Origin: Helochares maculicollis
Taxonomy: Eukaryota; Arthropoda; Insecta; Coleoptera; Hydrophilidae
DNA length: 54,947 bases
Assembly (NCBI GenBank): GCA_033557835.1
Contig: JAWQRO010000120.1
Span: 1-54,947 of the forward strand
Reading direction: 5' to 3'
A program made the position numbers and the translations under genes. Positions 1 through 10,009 of the stretch are shown piece by piece. The notes beneath the pieces were generated by a model, which was given only the letters and a program-made list of their open reading frames with translations, ran no database searches and had not been told where the DNA came from. Each line of letters opens with the position of its first letter. Within the stretch, counting starts at the first letter, position 1.

Positions 1-3000
1 TATGCAGAGATACATTCTGTCATTAATTTTTAGAAGCAACCCGAAAAAATAACATACGGACACTTTATAAAAAAAGCCGTAATGTGTTCATAATTTATGC
101 AACTTCTCATGTAATAAAATCGACGTTAACTTACTTGTATCGTCATTATACCAAGATGAGAAAAATATATACATTATAAACTGACTGATTTGTGAAAGAA
201 TATTAATATAAAAAAACACCTAATATGATTATGAAAAAATTGCATTAATCTATATCAACTGCTGATATGTGTTTACGAGAAGTCGGCACAAGATTTGTAT
301 GAGTTATCAAAATGTCGAGGTTCTTGATCATAAAACCTTCCTTATTCTATATAAAGTAAACTGTGTAGTGTATTATGTATAATATACTGGCATGTAAAAT
401 GTTATGAATGAGTTTTGACTGACTGACTTTTATCTGAATCGCTATTCGAATAACCCAATCCGATTTGCTTTGCAAATCTGCCGTCCATTTGATACTTATA
501 GTATAATGCAGACCATGTTTACAGCTTCGTCCAATAAGAAAATGCAACAACTGCGATAAGTGCTTACAAAACTTAACCCAGCTATTTATTTTACCGAGAC
601 TCAGCTGTGAAAGCTAATATTATGGAAATAAACAAGGGCCCAACTTAACATTTAATCTTATTATTTTCTGTTTACGAACAAGATCATTGCCTCACATAAA
701 AGCATTCACAAATCCCACCAACGACAATTCCGTATCATCCGACAAATAAATTTCGCCCTCAATTTCGTGATGCCCCAGAAAATCCATTTCCTGCGTAACC
801 AGATGCAGCTTTTGCATTACAACCATACAAATACAATTCATTTCGTACACTCATTTAAAACTTTGAACGTTTTTTTATATAACTAGAAATAACCATAATT
901 TCAACCCTTGGTCTTAATGAAAATACTGCACGCTACATAAAGTTTTCTTCCGACAAATATGTGGTAATAGAAAGGTGGCGAAGCCTTATTTTCAAAGGGT
1001 GGAGATATATACGTCTTTTCAAAAGGGTGGTGATGCCTCCCTTAACAAAAACGCAGCTTTACTAAAGTCTCAGCGTAAGCCTCGTACGAAAATAAAATAA
1101 AATCGAAAGATGGATGCGCTTGTGTTTTTACAGCGGCCTTTCAGGATATTTTGAATGCTTAGCTGCGATATCCACGTCCCATAAATTTCATCCCCCTACT
1201 TCTTTCCGAACATTCACATGGCATACGGCAAATAAATTCCCTGTTGTACGTGCATATATCCTCCGGAAACGGTTTACCATTAGCTGAAACATCATTATAC
1301 AACACACAGAGTTATGATTTAAGCATTGCAGCGGGTTCTGCTTTGCCGGTACCTGGCCGTTTGGTAAATTCTGTCATGAGGATCTAATTTCATCAGAGAC
1401 CAAAGCACCACACTATTACCTCGTTTTCATTCAAATAAGTTCCACTTCCATTGTAGCAGGTAGAAGGTAAACAGCTGCGAGTGATTTCCTCTGCAAAAGT
1501 TTGCTTTGCGAATTAATAGCATATTTAATCTAGAAAGGTACGCGCGATAAAATTCTCTATTTGTGGGAGAGAACAAACTTAAATTTGGGTCAGGCAATAG
1601 TATAAGATTTTAAAGTTATAAATTTGATTTGTTTGTGAATGTCACTTAGGCCCGAAAAGTGTTCCACGAAGAATTGAAAAGTTTCTTTAGGTTTTTCTTT
1701 AAAAATACGTTCCGCTCTTTTAAAAACAAACGCTCTGTAAAACATCTTTCAATAAAATAATACATGCAGAATAGAATTTTATAAAAGTCTAACGAAAAAA
1801 TATCTTTGGTTAAAAGATAAAATGGACCAGCAGAAAAGTATAGACTCACACGGCTTTAAAAGCTTTTTAAAAGCGCTGTTTCTGCTGCAGTGAAAATAAT
1901 ACTTTCGGCAAGCAGAAGTATTTAAGGGTAGGCAGGCAGGTAGGCAGATATGGGGTGAGAAATGAGGTCATATATGCTGAAATAATATCATCGTAAAGCT
2001 TAGAAGGTGATTTAAGGGTATAATACCCATTCGAACAACACAATGTGGGGTGAGGAGGTCCACTTTATTCAGAAAGAAACACCTTGTTTCCTTTGTTCAA
2101 TTTGTCTGGCCGGGTCGTGTGCAAGGGAGAAAGATGGATAAATCCGATATCTGAATGTTGGGAAGGAGCCTTTGCTTTCGGAATCTACAATACGTAGAAG
2201 TGATTTAAAGCTGGAGTGCGAGGTTTAGTTAATAGTTAGGCGGCCTAAGCCGAGGGCTTACACAAAATTACAACACTACTACCACTGAATGCAGGCCTAG
2301 TTATGTAATACCAGGAACAAAACTATAAATTTTATAAATATGGCTGTGTTGTGGAGTTTATAGCTGCTGGAATTACCTACTCTATAAGTTTCTGATCCTT
2401 AGTTAATAATTTATGATTGAGTGGTGCAAATTTTCAGCAATGTAAGGAAAATCTGAGTTTTCTCTATTTGATGTTGTGATGTTTCATATTTGTATAAGGA
2501 ATTAAAGTTGAATCTAGAGATAACGATTTACATTAATGTTAAGCTTTGAGATTTGTTCCACAATAGAAAAACATATTTGCCTATTTTTTATACTTCAAAA
2601 ATGCTGGTGCAAACCCAACTTAATGATATTATAGTTCAATTTTATTAATTATTATTTAAGAAAACGCCTCGGTTTAGAAAAAATTGTTAATTTGTCATTG
2701 TGCGCTATATCTAAAGGATATATTTCTTGAGCTGCTGTTTTAATTGCAAGCCTACACGCTATAGCTCTTTTAACAAACGTGGATGTTTTAGAGTCTAACG
2801 TAAGTAGCTGCAGATATTGTGATTCCCACTGATAATGTCCTAGGTCATTCTTTTTGCTATTTGCTAAAGGTTAGTGCCTGTTTTCACAAGCGTAACTGTT
2901 CTAGGCTCATTATTCTTCCCATCGTTACTTTGATTACGTGATCATTCTATTTTCACCTACTTTACGATATCCTTTATATATATATATATATATATCTCTG

Positions 3001-6000
3001 CTGTAACGTTGCGCTCATTCTCAAGAAACGTAATTTTTTTATTACTTCTCATTATGTCAGTTGTGCGTAATTAAAATTTTGTTTCAGTTTTAGTTTCAGA
3101 TACATCTGATGATATCTATGTGACTCGGTTTCTCTCTAAGAAATTTACTGTTTTATTTTAAAATGAACGCTCAAAGACATGTAATTAGAATATTTCATTT
3201 GATGAGTACTTCGTATATATCATATGTCACTATGTAAATCAGATTTTTATGTTTCGGTACAGCCTAAACAAGCTGTGCTTTCAATTAAGAGCCTTAATTT
3301 ATAGCCAGAAACAAAATAATTTGCTTTGCTTTTTTCTTCCAAAGGAATGAAGTTTAAATGAAAAATGTATAGTTATAATAAGCAAGTTGTTAAAAATTTG
3401 CATATGGTAAAATATCTGTCCTATCTGCACCAAAAACTGCAATTGTGAAATATAATGGAGCTGTCTTAGTAATTCTTGCGTTTAAAAAATTAAAACTGTA
3501 GAATACAAATCGAATCTATGGCGCAAAAAATAACAAACTAAGAATATTTAAACTAATGTAGACATAAACATTAAGAGATGGTATTAACCTGCAACAAAGG
3601 GGAGAATTTTTTTTAAATATACGCAAATGAAGTTGCACACAAATGCTAGTTCCTTTTTAAACAACACACCTGCATTTCACAACAATAAAAATGATCATGA
3701 AATTGTCTTAGTAGTTAAAAGAATTGGCAATAGTTTTTTTACCATGCTGAAATTTTTGTGCAACAAAAATTTTTTTTCGAATTTTAAGTATAATTAATAA
3801 CATATACATTACCTTCTGGTACATTTCCCACAACAGGGATTCTCTTTAGAAATTGTTATTGTAACAAATTTGCTCATCGTTTCTAGAAGCAAAATGCTAG
3901 CTTGTATTTTCATGCAGCTGCAATAAATCATGTGCATATCGATAAAGAAATGACATTTCTTGTCATCCCAGCTAATATCTGTGAGTTCAGTATAGTTCTG
4001 TTCGAAGAATCGCAAAAATTGTAAGAACAATCGCCAACTTTGTTCGTTCCTATAGTTATTGGGGTAGTGCGAAAACTTAACAGACCTACGGACGCTGGGC
4101 AGCGGTTTAGAAATACTCCTTTTTACAAGCAGTTGGAAGAGCACAGCAGGGCAAACTCTGTTCGGCTCTCTTATCGAGAAGCTCAGTATAGCGTTTAGCC
4201 AACTATTGTCAATTCTAATTAAATACTGTAAATAGTCAACTAAGTGGTACTATTAGCAAATAGATTGAAAATGAGTAAGTTGCAATTTTATAAAAGATTA
4301 ACTAGGAACTCCAGGTGATAAGAATATTGCTATTCTTTGCATTTATCATTAGATATTTATAATAATTTTAATGAGAATTGACAGGATATGAGCACACTCT
4401 GTATAAGTCTAAGTTGTCATTATGAGTTGAAGTGAAAAATATAGTGTTTATTTAAAAAGAATACTTTAAAGCTACCGTAATTTTAAAACTTCTAGATAGA
4501 ATCTTATATTATCTACATGAAAATGAAAGTCATGTGCATTCAAAAAAAATTTTTGCAAGCGAAGCTGCGAGTAGTTGCTACTCCATGATAAATACTGCAT
4601 CTAAAAAGTATCCCATGTTCCTACCTCACTACCCAAGTAGAGTGCTTTGTTCCCGCCTCAAAATCCAATAAACCTAATCGCGCTGAAAACATTAAGCCCT
4701 TTAGAGCCAATAAAAATTCATGCCTGCTAAATTTGCAGAAGTGTTATTGCACCAGAGTGCTGAACAGTGAACCGCAATAACTGGACGCTTTTACGAACAT
4801 TTTCGACAATAATGGCGAACGTCTTAAGCCAATTATTGGAATGATAACTAGAAAAAATAAAACAGAGCACCTGTCCGTGAGTCACGTATGTTCTTCGCTC
4901 CATTAATTGCATTTCCTGCGAGCCTGAAGCTTGCTGTCGCAGCAACGGCAGCGACACACAAGAGTCTTAATTTCAGGACCTGCTTCCACTTGCACCGGGA
5001 GCCATTTTCCGGATAGAACCAGACGGAATTGAAATGCGTGCCACGTCTTGGAAGATGTTCAATTTCGTAACCTCACCTAAGGTACTTTAATATCCACTTT
5101 CTATATATAACTTAAATTTCTGTCACCATCTCTTAAAACTTTTGCACTCATATAATTTATATTTTAGAGTGGTACGTAGGATGCTATTTAATGTTCCCCG
5201 CCTAACCATATTCATTCCGCAATTATGAGTTACGTACGCGATTAGCTCGTTTATACGATATCATAATTTTGCGACGAAATAGGTAGAAACTAAAACTTCC
5301 CACGGAATTACTTAGTAAGCATGATAAATACAGTAATTTTCTGAAATTAAAAAGCAAGTTGCGATTCTGCGGTTGAATGCTTTAAAGCCGAGACATTTGT
5401 TTCAGGTGTTTTGTTTTCTGTTGTGCGTATATGCGCTAAAACTGGATAGTTTATGTAGCTGGGTTGTTTACTTTTACCCGACTAATCACAGCTATAAAAA
5501 AATAGTTTTCTCTGATGAGACATTCTGTTTTGTTTAAAAAAACCAGCGGCATTAATTGACCTTGTCCATCTCCCTTCTTTTAAGTATACTGACGCGAAAT
5601 TCTGTGAATCCCTATTTTACCCAATTTATGTAAAATATAGACTTTCCCAAATTCATCGCATTAGAAACGACAGGAAGTAAATAAATATGAAATTCCTGCT
5701 TCTTTACGCCGAAAGGGGAATTTTATATCCTCTATATACGACAGAACACACGTAACTGCCAGTTTCGAAATAGAGTTTCGGCTGGCACAATTAATAATTT
5801 GCAATTATCTGAAGCCATAGTCTTCCAGTAACTTTTTCTAGTTATACTAAAGTCTCAAGAGTATGGATTTAATAAGATCAAAATTAAAACAGCGTAATTA
5901 CTTTCGTCTAATATCAATCGAAAAAGCTTGAATTGTAAACAGTATTGGGCTGCAGGCAATGAGACAATATGTTTACTTCCTTAAAACTTGAAAGAAACTA

Positions 6001-6426
6001 TAAAGTTTTATAACTGAAATAAAATAAGACCCACCGTTGCCGCCGCATTCCCGCGTCGCACTTGAAAATTCTGATTACTTTGTTATAGTTCTCTTAAAGT
6101 CGCGTGTACTAGTGCATTCGACGGCTGAAAAAAATAACAAAGGGTAAAAAGAGAGTACTTGGAATTATTCATCTTACTTTGAAACATTTCTGATGAAGTA
6201 TTTCGCGACACTTCTGTGGGCGCGAACGTGAGTTAAGGAGGATTATGCTTCCTCCATTTGCATTTTTAAGTGTGCATGCTGCAGTGATTACACCACTAAC
6301 AAATTCATATATTGGTGGATTAGTAAATGAAATGTACTTAAAGAGCTCTTGCAAACTTTCTACTCACTTACTAAACATAATCTTTAAAAGGTCGTGAAGT
6401 TCTACCTTTCCTTCCCTTATAAAAAT
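1..6426. other. AT-rich downstream flank, no gene recognised
   Basis: No coding region could be supported here. The longest open frame, 111 codons on the minus strand at 3809-4144, has no recognisable domain. A segment at about 4880-5090 is richer in GC than its surroundings and is discussed as a finding. A (TA)n run lies at 2975-2995. There is a low-complexity patch of GGTAGGCAGG-like sequence near 1928-1950, and AAAGGGTGG-like motifs recur at about 971-1035. The stretch lies downstream of the receptor gene that ends near 6428. Confidence 0.6.
2975..2995. repeat. (TA)n microsatellite
   Basis: An uninterrupted run of about 10 TA dinucleotides, read directly. It is an ordinary simple repeat in AT-rich DNA. 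Confidence 0.9.
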
Positions 6427-6432
6427 TTTATT
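6427..6432 (-). promoter_or_regulatory. Candidate polyadenylation signal of the octopamine receptor gene
   Basis: TTTATT on the + strand reads AATAAA on the minus strand, about 95 bases beyond the receptor stop codon. The position suits a short 3' UTR. AATAAA is frequent by chance in DNA this AT-rich, and other copies may be used, so this is only a candidate. Confidence 0.35.
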
Positions 6433-6527
6433 ATTACAAATAATTGAGCAAGCTTTCATTATCAAAGCTAAAATACTCAAAATTAAATATTTTCCCTATT
6501 ACACATTATTACCTCGATTTGATTAAA

Positions 6528-6894
6528 TTAAATAACAGCCTCACTCTGCAAATTTATTACTTCCCCTTCGGATATGTTGTAACTAAGTCTTTGATTGCCT
6601 TCAGCGCGTTGGTCAGTCGCCCTCAGATGGTTGTTCATATGTATGTCACTGGAGGCGTTGCTGTATGTCACCCCTTCATTTCTTCTCCATCTGCATTTCC
6701 AGCAAATGACCTTCGAAGTGAATTGGCAGAAGCTCTGTAGTGTCTTCTTGAATGCGACCCTGAATTCCCTGTTGAAGTAAGCGTAGATGAGAGGATTCAA
6801 TGCGGAGTTGAAGTATCCAACCCAGAACACAAGAGTCACAACCGCGGGGGGATTGTAGCAATTCTTGGCGCCGCATAGCGTCGTTATAACGTAC
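6528..6894 (-). CDS. Octbeta1R: Last coding exon of a beta-adrenergic-like octopamine receptor (TM7 and C-terminal tail)
   Basis: This exon encodes the third extracellular loop, TM7 and the cytoplasmic tail of an amine GPCR. It adds 121 residues after the split Trp codon. It starts after a clear acceptor (T-rich tract then TTGCAG, AG at 6895-6896). The reading begins YVITTLCG, runs through TM7 with the NPLIYAYF form of the NPxxY motif, then helix 8 (NREFRVAFKKTLQ), and ends in SEAVI and a stop at 6528-6530. Cysteines just after helix 8 are possible palmitoylation sites. NPLIYAYFNR[ED]FR is characteristic of insect beta-type octopamine receptors, which couple to Gs and raise cAMP. OAMB and dopamine receptors differ here. 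A tail motif of the form ASS[DE]IHM resembles insect Octbeta1R as I remember it, so the subtype is an inference. Octbeta2R and Octbeta3R are the alternatives. The next exon upstream is 14225-14440. Confidence 0.88.
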
Positions 6895-8424
6895 CTGCAA
6901 CAAAAATAATTTTCATACTAGAAAAGAATTCTGTATGAAGTGCTATGAGTATTAGCAGATAGAATCAGCAGAATGATAGTGCATAACATCCTGCAGTTTA
7001 CAATTTCTGTCGCTTAGGATCACCGGTTATTATAAAACTAATTTGTTTACTGCTCTAATGATTTGAATAATTAATATATAAAATTATTATCTTTCTTGTT
7101 ATAAGCCTTTTGAATACCGGCGCAAGAAACAATTATAGTTTGAATAAAAGTCAACATGGATGATAATTTTGCAAGGACTTATTTTTCCTACATGACGTGA
7201 ATTTCCTGCTGTGTTTCAAGGACAAACGAAACGGAACCGTCGTTGGGTTATTTTAATTTAATTGGCAATTACATTAGGTACCTCTGTGGGTCCCTATTTT
7301 AAATAAAGAGTTGCGCGCTGTGAGAGAAACGACAGCTTGCAGAAAAGTAACTGCCGTTGAAAATTCCGAGAATTCTTTTTCCTTATGTTAATTTAAAATA
7401 GGTGGCTTCAGCCTGACGAAATTTGTAGAAATAAGGTACTTATCGCTTAGCTTTTTGAAAAGCTGGCGAAATCTTATTACTAACTGGCGCTACTTTTTTA
7501 TTTCCATTGAATGTATAGAAGGGTCACATTATCCATTGGAAAAATGAAACTCATTGATTAGTGCCGTAAAGTCAGTATGTAAATTATTTGGTATAAAACC
7601 AGCAGCGGGTGCTCAAGTTGTCGAATTTCGCTGCTGACAGTCACACGTCTGGACAATTAATTTCCATCGCTGCCTCGCTTATTTCAACTTATAACAGTCG
7701 ATTAATCACGAATCATAAAATCAGGCACGGCAACAAAATTTAATCACTTAGCCGATTCTAATATTTCAGTAGATTTATTATTCTTCATCAACTCATGTAG
7801 CTTCAAACAGAAACTTAAGTGTATTTCATTAAAATAACTAATACAAAATTTATATTAATATGTTTTTCCAGAAAAAAACCCTACTGTAATATTAATTGAT
7901 GTGCTAAGGGGGATTAGGGGTATGAAACATCATTAACAAGTTCCATATTTTTGTCACTGCTAAGTAATGCTATTGATCTAGAGATACAAATACGTGATTT
8001 CACTACAAATTCCCTTGTTATGTTTCCTTTGCGATTATGAAAAAGTTCCAGATTTTGACAGGCATCCACGTTTCAAAACTCTTTTAATTCGTTTCAGATA
8101 TTTTTTGAAAAGTATGTCTATGTGTGTTTATCAGAGTGGTCCATAGTTTTCGACTTTTGAAATATCATCGTAACATTTATTCATTCGAAATGTACCTGTA
8201 TATGAATTAAATTTTTTCTTTAATTTTCTTTAAGCCGTATAGTTTAAAGATCGCTATCAGGTGTCAAACTCTAAGAAAAAGCAATGTATGGTCTCTTAAA
8301 TATGAGCCTCATCCATTTAAAAGTGTTTCTTTAGCATTTTAACTGCAAGTGACACATATTGAGTTGCCATTCTGTGATAATATTTCGTGTTAATTTTTTT
8401 ATAATTTAACTTATCGTATAGTTA

Positions 8425-9711
8425 TTAGGTGTTGGAATTAATTCGTAGCGTTTTTTTTATTAAAAAATAACGATTTATTTGAAATGAAAATAAAAAATTA
8501 CATAATTGAAAATACTGCCAATCGCTTGTCACTACTTCTTCCTATTTTACAGGCAACTGTCGAATACCCCGTCGAAAACACTCTTCGTCCTTGAAGGCAA
8601 TTCATGAATCGATCCAATTTTGGCAATCCTCATAACATGTTAATTTTTCCCCTGATAAACCATGAGCCATTGATCGAAATAGGTGGTAATCCAAAGGAGC
8701 AATATCTGGAGAATACGGCGGGTGGGTTAAGACTTCCCATTTCAATGTTTCCAGGTATGTTTTCACTGGTTTCGCCACGTGAGGTCGATCATTGTCGTGC
8801 AGTAAAATAACTTTATCGTACCTTTTGCTTCATTCCGACCGTTTTTCCTTCAATGCACGACTCAAACGCATCAATTGTAACCGGTAGCGATCCCCAGTGA
8901 TGGTTTCATTGGGTTTTAACAATTCATAATAAACCACACCATATTGATCCCACCAAATACAAAGGAGGAGATTAGATCCATGAATATTGCATTTTGCCAG
9001 TGATGATGATGGTTGTCCGGGCTTAACCCATGAACTTCTGCGTTTCGGATTGTCGTGATATATCCATTTTTCATCGCCAGTAACAATACGATGTAGAAAA
9101 CTTTTTCTTTTGTACCGAGCAAGCACTAGTTCACAGGTCATAAAACGTCTTTCAATGTCTCTCGGTTTTAATTCACATGGGACCCAATTTCCTTCCTTTT
9201 GGATCATTGCCAAAGCTTTAAGGCGTTTTCCTAGCGTGGATAAATCAACCTCCAAAGATGTAGACAACTCTTGAAGTGTTTGACATAAAATTTCTTCGAG
9301 TAAATCCTCCAATTCTTTATCTTCAAATTTTTTTGGCTGTCCAGGTCGTTCCTTGTCGTCTAAATCAAAATCACCACTCTTAAAACGCGCAAACCATTTC
9401 CGACACGTTTGATCAGCTAAAGCAGGTTTACCGTAAACTTCTACTAAAATCCGATGACTTTCTGCAGTACTTTTGTTGATATTAAAATAATGTAATAAAA
9501 CTCCCCGCAAAAACACTTTATTTGGTATAAATTTCGACATAATTAAATAGCTACCATTTGTTGTTATTAAGAATTAAAAATAAGATGCGTCGTAAAAACA
9601 GTACCTAATAACAGCTGTTTAACGATCAATTTATTTCTGAAGGTAAAAACAGAACACTGTAATATCCACGCCATTTTTCATCAAACGCTACGAATTAATT
9701 CCAACACCTAA
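8425..9711 (-). mobile_element. Full-length mariner (DD34D) transposon, mauritiana/Mos1-like
   Basis: The element is 1,287 bp long, a normal mariner size. It is flanked by TA at 8423-8424 and 9712-9713, the TA target-site duplication of Tc1/mariner elements. The terminal inverted repeats, 8425-8453 and 9683-9711, are identical over 29 bp and begin TTAGGTGTTGGAATTAATTC. A single transposase frame lies between them on the minus strand, with about 171 bp of leader and about 80 bp of trailer. Intact ends and duplication show a complete, cut-and-paste-type insertion with no large deletions, in the same orientation as the host gene. Confidence 0.95.
8506..9540 (-). pseudogene. Mariner transposase, one frame with three premature stops
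   Basis: The frame is exactly 345 codons from ATG (9538-9540) to codon 345 (8506-8508), the length of Mos1 transposase, with no frameshift. The N-terminal paired-type helix-turn-helix region carries AESHRILVE and RKWFARFKSGDF. A WVPxEL linker motif follows. The catalytic triad is complete: D in VTGDEKW, D in LLHDN, and a third D 34 residues later in APLDYHLF, with YSPDIAP between. TGA at codon 237 (8830-8832), TGA at codon 313 (8602-8604) and TAG at codon 333 (8542-8544) interrupt it. Where the normal stop is expected (8503-8505) the sequence reads TTA, so the terminator also seems lost. The protein is almost certainly inactive, but the decay is modest. Family assignment is secure; subfamily (mauritiana) is based on remembered similarity to Mos1. 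Confidence 0.93.
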
Positions 9712-9953
9712 TATTTATGTACAAAAATGTTCGGCGTATGATTAGATATAGTTTATATATTTTATGAGGTAAAATGTAGTTCAATTATTGAAAATTGATG
9801 GAAAATAATCGTGGATATATACATCTAAAAAATTTTAAGAAATACTGGCTTGTGCGCAGCTAGTTATGTAATTTTGGTTTATTTTTTAGTCTGAAATATG
9901 GTTTCCGTTTTATTTTTCACAATTATCTGTAACATAGTTTTGCAACTAATGAT

Positions 9954-10009
9954 GACTCAACTTGAAATACAGGTTGATATATATATCAACCTGTATTTCA
10001 AGGTGAGTC
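9954..10009. repeat. 56-bp near-perfect palindrome at the 3' end of the LINE
   Basis: The arms 9954-9981 and 9982-10009 are reverse complements with one mismatch (9960 against 10003) and no spacer. The inner 42 bp (9961-10002) are perfectly palindromic around a TATATA centre. It begins GACTCAACTTGAAATACAGG on the + strand. It abuts the 3' end of the LINE, so it may be an inverted duplication made on insertion or part of the LINE 3' end. It could extrude a cruciform or a long RNA hairpin. Confidence 0.93.

Noticed and set aside
3809..4144. 111-codon minus-strand frame, the longest open frame outside the transposons and the receptor region
   Set aside because: No recognisable domain, no splice or promoter context; length is not remarkable in 55 kb.
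6444..6903. Several open frames on both strands around the last receptor exon
   Set aside because: They are out-of-frame or antisense to the NPLIYAYF-containing exon, which has splice sites, frame continuity and homology.
8604..8810. Plus-strand 68-codon frame
   Set aside because: Antisense to the mariner transposase C-terminal part.
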